From: Coleophoma eucalyptorum
Lineage: Eukaryota; Ascomycota; Leotiomycetes; Helotiales; Dermateaceae
Assembly (NCBI GenBank): GCA_026120035.1
Contig: JALRME010000032.1
Span: forward strand, 372,001 to 436,000
DNA length: 64,000 nucleotides
Direction of reading: 5' to 3'
Shown here piece by piece: positions 26,224-38,200 of the stretch (its first letter is position 1; every line of letters starts with the position of its first letter). The position numbers and the translations under genes were made by a program. The notes under the pieces are model-generated. The model did no database searches. It saw nothing but the letters and a program-made list of their open reading frames with translations, and had not been told where the DNA came from.

Positions 26224-26230
26224 TTTTATA
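26224..26230 (-). promoter_or_regulatory. TATA box of the GH5 gene
   Basis: TATAAAA on the minus strand, 58-64 nt upstream of the ATG at 26166; a usual distance for a short leader. Confidence 0.6.
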
Positions 26231-27093
26231 AAATAGGTTGAGGGGGTTGAGAAAAGAAATGACTGGAAAATAAATCTATGATCGAACGAGAATGGTTGTG
26301 AGCAATGGACTCTTTCATACCTTTTTGAAGTTCACTAAACTAATGCATAGAGAGTGTATCAAGGATCAACCATAGCTCCAAAGCTCTGGATAAATGTGAA
26401 TTTAACCGGTAGATGGCTCCACTGGTCCCAGTTATCAAGTCCATTCTTGGATGATCTCTAATGAATCGCGCAACTGCTCTTTCTTGGTTGGTGTTTATTT
26501 CGGCATGAGGACGATGCGGCAAGTGGGATAACCTTTCGGCGCCGGATAAGCGGTGTCTGCCCGCTGATTTTCGGCCGTACTCAATCTTGATTGGTTCAAC
26601 GCCGCGATGTGCTCATCTATGCTTCACCCATTGTTGTAAACTAGCTAGCGATCTTGGAACAAATCACGGGGTTCTAGTCTTTTTGCATCCTTTATGATTT
26701 CCCTTAGTTGCCCGCTGATGTCCGCTTGTGAGTTTAGGTTTGCGGTTCGGGCAAAGACATCTCTTTAAGCGGTCGCTTAGCAAAGGGGGAAAGGGAGGTT
26801 GATGACTGCACCGCTTTATCAAGCATACAATACTGTACAGTGGTAAAGTCAGCAATTAAGTATACAGGGTAATTCCGCCCGATTTTGTTATGAGAAATGA
26901 TCGGACTGTTAGTAAAGGATGTGTTCCAAGAGAGCTCAGCAATCAGAATACATCGCAGAGGTCTCCGTGTTTATGCTTGGGCTGGCTTATCGATGCGTGC
27001 CTCTTGGCATATTTAGCCGCAGTCCTTCGATGGTATCTGCATCTTCAATGACAAGTTTCGGGCGAATTCACTTGGCTGTCCTCCCCAACGGGC

Positions 27094-27100
27094 TATAAAA
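27094..27100 (+). promoter_or_regulatory. TATA box of the sugar transporter
   Basis: TATAAAA about 160 nt upstream of the ATG at 27259. Confidence 0.5.
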
Positions 27101-27258
27101 CTCGGGGTACTTAGCGCTATCTCTTTCCCCATGATAAGATATGAGTGATTACTGGCATTGGTCTCGAGAGTCACATTCCAAAATTGTATAAAATGGTTAA
27201 ATACTCTGCGACCCCAAGGAGATTGGTTGCAATTGCGGACTTCTCAACTTAGATCAAG

Positions 27259-29054
27259 ATGGAGCACCACGACATCATGGACACCAGGGATGTGGTCGAA
27301 GTTTCTGATGTCACGCAACTCCTGGAATTGGATACGACACCATGGTACAAGAAGCCGAATCTACGGCGTTTGTACCTGACATTGGTCCCGGCTTGCCTGG
27401 GCGTCGAGATGACTTCCGGTTACGATGGCAGTGTCCTAAATGGTCTGCAGTCCGTGGAGCCCTGGCTGAATTGTAAGCATGCCATTTTCCTAATTTGTTG
27501 GCACGAATATCAAATCGCTGACCTATGGAAGATTTCAACAATCCTAAGGGGGCAAGCCTTGGGATTATGTCTGCCTCCCTCTCGATTGGTGGGGTAATTA
27601 TATTACCCATTGTGCCGTACATTAATGATCGATGGGGGCGGCGGGCTTCTGTTATTTGGGGCACCTTTTTGACAGCAATTGGGGTTATTTTGCAGACTGC
27701 AGCGGTAAATAGTAAGTGCAGTAGTATGAGTCTTTCCCTCTTGGTAAAATACTAAGTAGTTATAAAGTTGCTATGTTCATCTGTGCCAGAATTATAATTG
27801 GAATGGGAGTTCCTCTTGCTATCAGTGGTGCAGCTCAATTGATCGCAGAGCTCGCATACCCACGAGAGCGTGGTGTAATTTCAGGTCTCTTCAACGAATC
27901 GCAATACGTGGGCTCGATTATCGCGGCAGGAGTGACTCTGGGGACTTATACTATAAAGTCCAACTGGGCATGGCGCATACCTTCCGTGCTCCAAATTCTC
28001 CCGTCATCTCTACAAGTTATTTTCATCTGGTTAGAGCACCAATAATTCCTACTCAAAGTCATAGCTGACGGTGTCTTACAGGTGGATTCCCGAATCTCCT
28101 CGATGGCTGATAACCCAAGACCGCTCCGAAGAGGCCTTTGAAATTCTTGTCAAGTACCATGCGGAAGGAAATCGCGAGGATCTATTCGTACTAGCAGAAT
28201 TCGAGCAGATTCGCGAGACATTGCGAATGGAACACGAGGCGAGCAAGCACAGTTGGAAAGAGATGTTTGAGAGCAAATCTAACGTCCGAAGAATGGCAAT
28301 CGCAGCATGCGTCGGCGTGTTCTCTCAATGGTCTGGAAATGGTCTTGTGTCTTACTATCTGTCCAAGGTTCTCGCAACGGTCGGCATCACGGTGAAGCGT
28401 ACGCAACAGCAGATCAACCTAGGCCTGCAGTGCTGGAACCTAATTACGGGTACCAGCGGCGCCCTGATATCAAAATTCATCGGCAGGAAAACACAGTACA
28501 TGATTGCCTTTACTGGAATGACGGTGATCTTCGCATGCTGGACTGCTGGCAGTTCCATATTCGCACAGACAGGCTCCCAACAAGCTGCCGGGGCCGTTGT
28601 GGCAATGATATTCATCTACTATCCTTTCTACAACCAGGCACATCCTCTAGCGTTCATATATACCACCGAGATCTTCCCTTACACAAGCAGGGCCAAGGGA
28701 GTTGCGACTATGCAATGGTTCACGCGCGCCAGTAATGGTTTCAACCAATTTGTCAACCCGATTGGTCTTGCTGCTCTGGGGTGGAAATTCTACCTCGTGT
28801 ACAATGTGTGGTTGATCGTCGAGACCACCACAGTTTGGTTTCTTTACCCGGAGACCAAGGGCCGTGCTACTTTGGAAGAAATGGCTATCAGTAAGACTAA
28901 GCTTCCTATTTATTGGTAGATGAAATGCTGACAGTTTTATACAGTTTTCGAAGGCAGCAATGCGCATGTTGCTCTGGGCGGTAAGGCAATTGCTGTTGAA
29001 GGAAGAGAGGCTTCAGCTGAGATTGAACGAGCGACGCCAATCTCGAAAGTCTGA
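27259..29054 (+). CDS. MFS sugar transporter (lactose/hexose permease type)
   Basis: Plasma-membrane sugar porter, 524 aa. Exons 27259-27472, 27532-27711, 27768-28029, 28082-28890, 28945-29054; introns 59, 56, 52 and 54 nt, frame exact. Segment 1 carries GYDGSVLNGLQ. The loop 2-3 motif is NDRWGRRAS, with YFNNPKGASLG before it formed at the exon 1/2 junction. WWIPESPRWL forms at the exon 3/4 junction. FSQWSGNGLVSYYL is segment 7, YTTEIFPYTSRAKG precedes segment 11, and PETKGRATLEEM is the terminal motif. This pattern is typical of fungal Lac12-like and other broad-range hexose or disaccharide permeases. It is divergent from the GH5 gene, so a job in taking up the glucanase product is plausible but inferred. 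Confidence 0.92.
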
Positions 29055-29404
29055 CTCAAACTCATCCATTATGGAATGGAATAGATTATACGCGCAATAA
29101 GGTTAGAAATTCGTTGGCCATACAAACACGTTCTATTAAGATAAACCGGCATGTCGGGCCTGTAGTTTGGAAATAGTATGCTTATTTTCCTATCAAGGTT
29201 TCAATCAAGCTTTCTTAAATTTTACTTTTGTCAGTGCCTCATGAAACGGAATGGCATTTGAAAGCTACACTTATTGAAATCAATGAACGTATCGAAAGCG
29301 CCGAGAACTGAGCCTCAGAGAAACTCTTTTATCTTCCGATGTATTTGATATCCCCAAAAAGCAAGTTGAACTCCATTTTACCTCAGTCTTAGACCTCTTC
29401 GAAT
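29055..29404. other. Convergent intergenic region
   Basis: 350 bp between the 3' ends of the sugar transporter and UAP1. Nothing beyond presumed 3' UTRs. Confidence 0.5.
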
Positions 29405-31008
29405 CTAGACAAGCTCGTTTTCAAGTACCGCTGGCGCCTTGATCTCCTTGCCCTTCAATTTATCTAGACCTTCACCGCCCTGATGAGAATGTTAGTAACA
29501 TGACGAGAGAGAAGTTCTGGGGCTGCACTTACGTAGCTGATCAGAGGGGAAACCTCAATGCCTGCCTCGTCCGTATCACTGACAATGACAGCACCAGCAG
29601 CTTGCGCCCATCTCTTCCCTTGGTTCATGATATCCCTCTTGCTCGTGTCTTGATCATCCTCGCCTGTACCCTTAGCATTCTTAAGGGGAGAGAACTCGTC
29701 TTCCCGCTTGACTTCCATACAAGCGAACTTGTCGAGACTTAGCAGTGGGAAGACGTCAAATACAAATTGCTCGAGCTTGATACCATTTGGTTTCTCAGGT
29801 TTGATGGTTTCACCCTTTTCGGTGTCAACGTAAGGAATCTTCTTTCGTGCAACATGATGAGGAAGCTTATGGGCCCATTCTGGAATTGACTCCAAGAATC
29901 GGAATGAGTAATAGTGATTGACGATGTTGGCAGCTCTGAATTTCAGCACATCAGGTTGCTTAGCGTCTTTGGCCTCAGCAGTTTCCTTGTCGATCTCGGA
30001 ATACTCTACAACATCTGGCTTGCCGTTCTTCAGCAAGATGAGACCCACGGATTCAGTAGCATTTCGCTTTCTGACGACTTTCGTAGCAATGTCGACGTCC
30101 TTGGCTGCTGAGAAACCAATAAAAACCGGATCTGCCACCTTGACCAAGCAGTTATCGACACAGTATGCGTGAACGTGCTGAATACCTCGCTTTCGCATGT
30201 CTCCCATGACTGAGGATGTGATAAGAGCTTGGTAAATTCCTCCATTTCCATCAGGTGCGACAGCAACCTTTCCCTTGCTCTCCAACAAAATCTTGCCATC
30301 ATTCGAGATACAAGGAAGAACGCCTTGCTCAAAGATGACGATATTCTCCTTCTCCAAGCCAAAGTAATTATGCTCTTCGAAGTATTTCTCTGTTGGTCCT
30401 CTTGTAGGTCCACTGGTCATGACATACCATGGTATGACGACCTTCTTATCCTCTCCATGTCCTGCCTTCTTATGTGCCAATCGTTGAACCTTTCGTATAC
30501 GCTCTGCTTGGATTTGGAATAGGGACTTCTCAGAAGGCAGACCAATATTGAAGCAACCCTTTGGTGCAGAGCTACCCAGACGAGTTCCCTGACCACCAGC
30601 CATAAGGACCACAGCCACCTTATTGTCCGCAATCAGGTCAAGACCAGATTCATACCATTTTTCGATATCTTCGGTCTTTGAATCAAGGATACTGGCAGTT
30701 GCCGACTCGGGAAGTGGTTCCAGGCCTGACGCTGCTTTGTCCTCATTGTCGGTCTTGGGGGGATTGAGGGCTTTCTCGGTGATCTTGTTGATGTGATCTG
30801 GATCGAAGGAGAGTAGCTGTTCGTAAAGTGCAGCCTTTTCAGCAACGCTTAGATCATCGTAGAAGGCTAAGACTTGCTCCTGCTTGGCTTTGGAGTATTT
30901 GTTCTTAAGCTCCTCAAGCTGTTGTGACGTAGGTTCTTTGGGTGGGGCTCCCTCCTGCTTGTCTCCACCAAAATGAAGCTTGTTCAAGATGTTCTGTACG
31001 GTCTCCAT
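29405..31008 (-). CDS. UAP1: UDP-N-acetylglucosamine pyrophosphorylase
   Basis: Makes UDP-GlcNAc from UTP and GlcNAc-1-phosphate, the last step to the donor for chitin, N-glycans and GPI anchors; cytosolic, 516 aa. Exons 31008-29533 and 29479-29405, intron 53 nt. The nucleotidyltransferase signature [17 protein letters not shown] begins near residue 135. Other eukaryotic UAP landmarks are [49 protein letters not shown] and FVFDVFPL. The second exon supplies the final 24 residues beginning GGEGLD. The ATG at 31008 is the first in frame; the frame is open upstream but without ATG. A TATA element lies about 66-71 nt upstream. The gene is divergent from a DNA glycosylase. Confidence 0.95.
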
Positions 31009-31438
31009 AATGAAAGAGTATCTGTTGATGTGGTTGAGAAGCGTGAAAGGGGGAATTTGAGCTTCCAAGGTCCTTTATATCTGAGGATGTGGTCTTAATA
31101 TAGCTCAAGCTTCCAGGTTGTTTGCATGCTCAGCCCCGCCAAACGAGACAAATGTAAACACGAGGCTAGACGACGAGCTACCTCACCTCGTTAATTCCTC
31201 AGACGCATCCGGCCTGCAACCACAACAATAATCTGCCATCACGAGCCTGTGCATATTTCTTTTTTGGATTCTGTTTCGTATCTTGGAACAGACAGTGTTT
31301 GCCATTAACAGATACTTCTGCCAGAGCAAGATGTTTGAAGGCGTCGACGTCATTGCTATACCCCTGAATAGACAAAACTGACTGTAGCTTTACCCGCACA
31401 ACCTTCTCTACATATATCTGAACACCTTAGAGCACAGC
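31009..31438. promoter_or_regulatory. Divergent promoter of UAP1 and the DNA glycosylase
   Basis: 430 bp between two start codons on opposite strands. A minus-strand TATAAA lies at 31074-31079 for UAP1; no TATA was recognised for the glycosylase side. Confidence 0.5.
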
Positions 31439-32350
31439 ATGACTTCGCCAGCAGATGATGATTCTTTGGATGCAACGGCCGCGTCTACCACCGCCCCAGC
31501 GAGCTTTGCAGGAAGGTTGAATCTAGCCAACTTTGCCTTTTCACCCAAGCTCGAGATCAGCTCTCCAAGCCCCACCAGAAATCTACGACAGACAACTCCC
31601 TCATCACGTTCTCAACCAAAGCGCAGATCTAGCAATGACCTCGAAACCTCCAATTCCCTACCCACAGCCAAGAAGAGTCGCACTCTTTCCGGCTATGCGC
31701 CGCCTTCAAAATATGCACATTTGCCACTTCTACCAGACGTGATTGCACCTCACTTGCTGGTCTTATTTATTGGGCTCAATCCTGGCTTGCAGACGTCTAT
31801 ACAAGGGCATGCATATGCACACCCTTCGAATCTGTTTTGGAAATTACTTCATAGTAGCGGCTGCACAGACAGAAGGCTACATCCATCTGAAGACGCGTCA
31901 CTCCCGGAGTTGTATTCGATGGGAAATACGAATATAGTAGCCAGACCTACAAGGAACGGTGCGGAGCTGAGCAAGGCTGAGATGGACGCAAGTGTTGCGG
32001 CACTGGAAGAAAAAATCAAGAATTTTAAACCTGAAGCAGTGGCTGTGGTGGGAAAGAGTATCTGGGAAAGCATTTGGAGGGTGAGGCATGGAAGAGCCAT
32101 CAAGAAGGGCGAATTCAAGTATGGCTGGCAAGATGACAAGGAGCGGATGGGCGCGTCGGATGATTGGGAAGGCGCCAGAGTCTTTGCTGCCACAAGTACA
32201 AGTGGTCTTGCCGCAAATCCATTGCCTGCAGAGAAGGAGAGAATATGGAAAGACTTGGGAATTTGGGTAGAGCAGCGAAGGACTGAGCGGTTATCCAAAT
32301 CCTCAGTTGCTCCAGTACAAGACCCTGTAGTCATGAAATTAGAAAGTTGA
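31439..32350 (+). CDS. G/U(T) mismatch-specific DNA glycosylase (TDG/Mug family)
   Basis: Monofunctional base-excision enzyme removing uracil or thymine mispaired with guanine; nuclear, 303 aa, single exon. The first 90 residues are Ser/Thr-rich and disordered with basic stretches (PKRRSS, AKKSR) that could be a nuclear signal. The catalytic motif GLNPG is at residues 112-116, its Asn being the water-activating residue of the family. HPSNLFWKLL follows, and the helix-capping motif near the end reads ATSTSGLAA, the TDG/Mug counterpart of the uracil-glycosylase HPS motif. It corresponds to S. pombe Thp1 in type. The Ser-rich tail after residue 285 is not conserved in the family. Confidence 0.9.
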   Translation: MTSPADDDSLDATAASTTAPASFAGRLNLANFAFSPKLEISSPSPTRNLRQTTPSSRSQPKRRSSNDLETSNSLPTAKKSRTLSGYAPPSKYAHLPLLPDVIAPHLLVLFIGLNPGLQTSIQGHAYAHPSNLFWKLLHSSGCTDRRLHPSEDASLPELYSMGNTNIVARPTRNGAELSKAEMDASVAALEEKIKNFKPEAVAVVGKSIWESIWRVRHGRAIKKGEFKYGWQDDKERMGASDDWEGARVFAATSTSGLAANPLPAEKERIWKDLGIWVEQRRTERLSKSSVAPVQDPVVMKLES

Positions 32351-32631
32351 CATTCAGAAAATCTTCACAATTGTACGTGACCCTTTGGTGAATGAATAAG
32401 ATCATGACTTCACGGTGTATCAAATAGCACAGATATTTGTCCAAGGTAATACATCAATTCTATATTTCCGTATGCTGGGAACAAAATCTTGGGCGGAAAG
32501 CCTCTTTAAAGAGAGGTGATGCTAGATAAAATAAAAGAAGACCCAACCCGACTCAAACCCGACCTGCAAAACATGCCGATATGAAAATCCAATGCACCCA
32601 GAAACAGAATGCAGTTGCGCCCCAGGTCCCT

Positions 32632-33951
32632 CTAATTACGATCAAGTCTTCGTCTCAAGTTACGTGTACGTCTCATGAGCTTCTTGTACTTGTGCTTCTT
32701 CTGTAGGAGAGTGTTAGTGATATGGGTGGATGGTCGGTTTTGAGCATAGAATGCCACATACCATCTTCAACTTTCGTTGTCTCTTCACACTGATGGCCTC
32801 CATTCCACCGTCTTCTGACCTGAGCTTCTGCTCACGAGACTCCTCAAACCGCTCCTGTCGAAGTCTCATCCTTTCAAGAAAACGTGTTGGGACAGTAACC
32901 TCATTCTCAACGAAAGGTGAGCTGTGGGCAGAGTATGTGACCTCTCCGTTGACGTCCGTTGACTCTTCGATGGTCAAGACTGCAGTGTATGTCTTTTGCT
33001 GGGGTTCCAAGCTCTCTGCGGCCTCAGCGCCTGCTGCCAAGGACTCCACAGTATTCATGGGTTGTGGTGGTGGTGGCGGTTGGAATGGTCTGTATTTGCC
33101 AGTCAAAAAGTTCTGAGTGAATGGAAACTCTGTACCAGGCGCCTGGTCCAGATGCTGAACAGCTGCGTTTTGTGATGGCTCTACAGAAACCTCGACTCGA
33201 AGGGGATCCGCTTCTGACATCCACTTTGAGTGATCGCCAGCATTTGTTGGATCATGCACACGTCTACCCAAACCATCAATGGTGTTCATCAGGGTGCCTA
33301 TCACTTCTGATGTTTTGGTATTTGACCTGGGCTTGAAAATAGACTCGAACTGTTCGGTGCTAACTTGCTTGGGTATGGCCGTAGTAATAGAGATGGGTCG
33401 GTGCAGAGAGAAGAAAGATGCAACGGAGATTTCTGTTGGCAGGCTGTTAATCTTGAGATTTGAACAGAGAGAGAATGTAACCTACGGTTTGCGTTGATGT
33501 GAGTTGTACTGGGTACACTGGGAAGGTTTCCAAACAGCTCATCCTTCATATCAGATTTGCCAGCGTGTTTCCTTCTGCTGGTTCTTGTTGCCGCCTTCTT
33601 CTCCCCAGCTGGAACTACCTTCTTCTCGGCATTTACGCGCTCTCCATTTGCTGCGTCACCAGCTGGTTTCGAGCCTTCTGCCGCCTTTGAGGAATGCGAA
33701 AATTCTGTTGATTTGGTCTCCTTGGATTCTGATCCGGCCTGGACGGATTCTGGCGGTACAGCTTGGCCATGAGAGATACCCCTAGAGCCATCAGCAGGGC
33801 TGGAAGGTTTGGAGGAAGAACATCGTCGCTGGTGTGATCGGTGAGACAAAGCCTTCGAGGCTGCCACTCGTGGCGCGGTGCTAGAAATAGAAGATACAAT
33901 GGGTACTTGGGGTGCGTTGAACGCTACCCGTCGAACTGAAGAAGAGAACAT
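32632..33951 (-). CDS. COX24: Mitochondrial small-subunit ribosomal protein mS38 (Cox24/AURKAIP1 family)
   Basis: Component of the mitoribosomal small subunit needed for mitochondrial translation, best known through COX1 synthesis; 401 aa as modelled. The N-terminus (MFSSSVRRVAF, then RVAASKALSHRSHQRR) is an arginine/serine-rich mitochondrial presequence. The diagnostic part is the end: KRQRKLKM joined by splicing to KKHKYKKLMRRTRNLRRRL, the highly basic Cox24 C-terminal signature. Exons 33951-33486, 33432-32762, 32700-32632. Intron 2 (61 nt) is secure. Intron 1 (33433-33485, 53 nt) was chosen for its GTAGGT donor, size and phase; a 65-nt alternative also keeps frame. The protein is far longer than yeast Cox24, the extra length being a low-complexity N-terminal half. 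Confidence 0.85.
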
Positions 33952-35233
33952 GGCTCTTCTTGTGTTCGCAGAGGAGGGACCCTTTAGGAGTGAGGTTGGT
34001 GCTCAGAGATTCCAACTTCTCGCGAAGTCGGAAATAGCCTGACGAACGCTATCCCGAACGATCACGTGCTAGACCGAGATTGCTTCCCGTCTAAGATTGA
34101 TGAAAGTCAAGTTCTGCTGCGAACTCTTGTTGTATGTTGTATTGTCTAGGATATCTATTTATTAGCAATAGGCCTGCAATAATAAGTATACAATAAGGTA
34201 TTGATAGCGTTTCAAGTTCAAAGCTTTCCCCACATCCAAGATCAGTGGTTCGTACAGACCTCTGACCTCACCGTGTGTCTGAGCGAGTTTTATATTTTTG
34301 GACCTTGCAAATCTGGGTGCTGTCACTCATTAAGTCACGTTGTGGCCTTAAATTTTGTCAAATATTTGCTGTGTCTAGCTCAAAGTATTTCAATTAAGCA
34401 TCATTTTAAAGTCGTTTAGCATTTCATTCATACAATTCGTGCTTTCGTCATACAAGTGTATAGCCACCCATGCAATCCTCATAATGTTTCATGCTCTAAT
34501 TCTGCCTTAGAAAAATTAAAAGAGCGAAAGAAAGGAAATAGTGTACAAGATCAAGATTTCAGTATCAGTAATAAGTCTCTTGATCCATTGAGATTTGCCA
34601 TCAGCAACTTCATGAGTTGTTTTGTTGTATGATAAGCGGATCAAACATTCGAAACAGAACCCAGGACTCGCAAAGCATACGGGTATCTGCTACAGGATGA
34701 AAAAAAGTCAGGTGGAAGATGGACGATAACTCGCTGAGCAGTGACGGTAATCTAGACCATGGAATGTAAGTGCAACGCTGAGACTTTCCAGTCATTGTAA
34801 AATGGTTGACAGCTCTTCAGGACTTTGAGTTGAATCTCCAGAAAGACTCGACAGTTAAGCGAAATACCGAAACAGTATGGCCTCTATAAAGTAGGTCACA
34901 ATCCTGGAAAACGTCGAAAAACATCGGTTATCTTTTGAAAAGTCGATAATCAAGCAAAAGACTGAGAATCGAGTGTCTGTATAGTTAATGACGACTTTGC
35001 AGGGTCCCCCCGAGAGGAATTTAGCATATGTAAACCAGCCAGCATACTGGCGAATAATCAAGAGGGAAGAAAGCAAATGTGCAAAGATGGCCTCGAATAG
35101 CCTGTAATCTAACAAAGGAGATTGCGATGCGTAGTCGAATTTTAGAACAAATCTCTGCAGCCATACATTCACAACTTTAGGAACAGTTCTGTAAAGTTTT
35201 CCGACCTTCAGTGTTGTGATTTCGAGAAACATT
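33952..35233. other. Intergenic: mS38 upstream and membrane-protein gene 3' flank
   Basis: AT-rich 1.3 kb. It holds the mS38 promoter on its left side and, on the minus strand, a 128-codon ORF (35241-34855) that overlaps the stop codon of the membrane-protein gene. No known gene recognised. Confidence 0.5.
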
Positions 35234-38200
35234 TCAACCATTATGCAGTTTTGAATAAAGGAGAAAGCCCAAGAAAAAGATCAGGACTCCAATCCAGAAT
35301 CCGATCATGTAAGGGGAGACCTTCTGTGAAGTCTGGCTGTAGGCAGCGACCTCTCCATTTGTAAGCCAAGCCATGATCGAGTCAAGTTTTCCAGTTCTGA
35401 AGCAGATAAGAAGCGGAGGAAAGCAATTGCAAAGTCCCAGAACAATGTAAGAGATCATATTCTTGCGTGCAGCCAGTCCCTCGGAAATTGTACCATCGTT
35501 TCTTGGAAATACCCGAGGATACTCATTGAGGGTTCGGATAGCCGATTCAACACCTTCTTCCATCCGGATCACTTGAGAACCGGTGTACAACATATTCCAG
35601 ATCTTGTCTTGTGGTGGTGCAAGTGGAGACCGGTAGGAGAATTTTGTTTGTTGTCTAGTATTGTCTCGAATTTGGTGAGGTGGTGAGGATCGAAGAGCAT
35701 CGATGATGTCCATCTGACGACTCCCACGGTTTTCAAGAGGAGATTCAGTACGGTTATAGGGGGTTCCAGAGGGATCTCTAGTAAAAGGGGTACAATGGTT
35801 GGGGCTGTCCCTACCGGGTCTACCACTAAATATTGCGGTTTTCACAAAGCCATCTTCCGATGTACGGCCAGGGCCTCTGCTGGAAACTGAATTACCCATT
35901 GCTTGGTCAGCGACATACTGGTAGGAGTTTCTGTCTCGCAAGTCCACGTCAACAAATGAATCCTGTTGTGATATGTTCTCAATTCGACCACCAGAGCGCA
36001 GAGCAGGACCGGGACTGCCATAAGGCTCCCCATACTGGTCAGTAATCCAGTCCTGTGACCTATCCTCAAATTTTGGATTTGATATTGGCTTGAAAGATGT
36101 AATAGGCTCAAGGGGAATGCCTACTTCTCCGAAATTCTCCTGGCTTGTGGAACTGGTCTTGGCATGGCTCTTTTGTTTGCTCCTCTTACGAGAGAACAGT
36201 CTGACAAGGTCTTTTCTAGGCTCGTTACCAACCTTTTCTGTTTTTGTGGATAAAACCTCTGGGGGGGAGCTCTGAAATGGGTTTGGATGTGCCTTATCCA
36301 GTCGCTTTTGCACATGGTTGAAGAGTTGCCGTGGTCGAAGTCTGGTGGAATCTGAAAAGTAACCATTGACCTTGTGTTGCTGATAAGAAGGCATCATGAC
36401 AGGTATATTTGTCTTCTTCATTTCTGCTTGACGATAAAGGCCGTTGTATGCTATTGGGGCAGGATGATGCGCGATACGTTCAGTAGAACCGTAGTGACTG
36501 TCCTCATAATTACGAGGAAAGGTGCTGATAGTTCGGAGGCTGGCGGCATCTCGATCAGACATATCAGCAATACTGTCACCTGTCTGGCGAACAGTGCCAC
36601 CAAGCATACCACCTGAGTAACCTCTCATGTCCAAGCCGAATCCACTTTCTGCCACAGTCTCTGTATAACATCTTGTATCTCTATCAGTTTCCCAGTCGCC
36701 AGCATCATCATGGCCACCATCAGGCTCATCACCATCTTCAACGTAGGGCTGTAGATTCGCGTGAGCCGACGACGCTGGTTGAGAGTTACCGTTGTCTCGA
36801 CTGCTAGTAACTGGGACACGTATGTTGTGTTCAGTTGCATCTACCCACTCCTGGGCAAGAGCACCTTCGTCATAGAAAGAGGAATCCTTCAATCGACTTG
36901 GTAATAACTCCTTTTCACGGACTGACATTGCTCGCAATTCTAGGGCGCCACGTGAAGAAGCCGGCTTGATCGGTAAAATTTTTGGCGGGTTAAGAATCGA
37001 GGAGGTAATGGTACCGTCGCTCTCATTGCTCAGGGCACTTTCCCGACGCAGAGCCTTACTAACATCTCGTTCCAGAGGCAATCTGCCATATTGCGTGCCG
37101 CCGAATTGACCATCATCATATTCAAAGTGGTTGCTGTCTTCAATTGAAATCTTTCTGTATTGACTAGAAGCCGCAACAGCAGCATTGCTGCACTCGTCGG
37201 GTCCGTCAGCTGTTAGATCTGGCCCGAAAGCTTCGCAATTAAGCCTGCCAGGTTTTAAGGGTTGATACGGCTTCTGTATGATTTCGAGAAGGTTTCTAGT
37301 ATCACCATACGATGTTGAATGACCGAGATTATCAGAAGAGCTAGACGCCAATGGTGCAAAAGTTTGGCTTGGTGTTATTGGCAAAGCTATAGTTGGTGGA
37401 TTGCCAGAGGCCTTGCTTACGTATCGTCTGCCACGACGCGGTTTAACATTATTGGCATCTATAGTATCTTTAGGAGCGTTGTGACGGGTAGTAGAAGCAG
37501 GTTCAGCCGCATTCGCTAACTCTATGCGAGAGTCTCCAAAGCTTTTTGAATCCGTAGTACCATCTGAGTGGACATATGTCCCAACAATCTTGTCAATAGT
37601 ACTGCTCTCGGGCAATGAACGATCCTCGGTAGATAAGTTATCACTTCCCTTAGACAACTCCTGTGACAGAGTCTGGAGCGGCATATCATATGTTTGTGAG
37701 ACGGATACATGCCTGTTAAATTGGATTAGTAAATGAAACAAACAGAACACGCAATGACGTACTCAGATAGAGCTTGCTTCTGCTCACTGTCATTCCTGTT
37801 TAACTCTAGACTGTCTCGTGGCCAAGGCTTAGCACGGATGGGTTTAGTTTCGAATGGAATTTTTGGTGCCGCAAATAAAGGTTCCGGTGCGTCCGCTGTC
37901 TGCAATGTTTCCCAAGTATTTGTGGACGGAACAGCTTTGCTTTCAACTCCACCAAAATCGCCTGAATCAAGATTGTCCTTTGGCTTTTCAAAGTACACTC
38001 CTGGATGCAGATTATACTTCTCGCGAGAGACAAGAACAGGAAGAGCTGGTAAGACTTTGGTTTTTGTGGTGGCTTCAGTAGGTGCAGCCACAACTGCCAG
38101 ATCGTGCATTTCGGGGAGCTCGTTGACTACATCACTAGATAAAGATCGGCTTCTGTTTCTCCCAGAGCCTGAGATGATGGAGGAGTGCGCAGTTGTAAGG

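Larger units (their letters stand above)
26167..27258. promoter_or_regulatory. Shared divergent promoter: GH5 gene and sugar transporter
   Basis: A 1.1 kb spacer between two start codons facing away from each other, with a TATA element on each side (26224-26230 for the GH5 gene, 27094-27100 for the transporter). No other gene seen. The layout suggests the two can be co-regulated. Confidence 0.5.

Noticed and set aside
31009..31068. N-terminal extension of UAP1 by 20 residues
   Set aside because: The frame is open but contains no ATG; it would need a TTG start. The ATG at 31008 fits the family N-terminus and TATA distance.
31849..32334. 161-codon ORF antisense to the DNA glycosylase
   Set aside because: Shadow of the real coding strand; no family resemblance.
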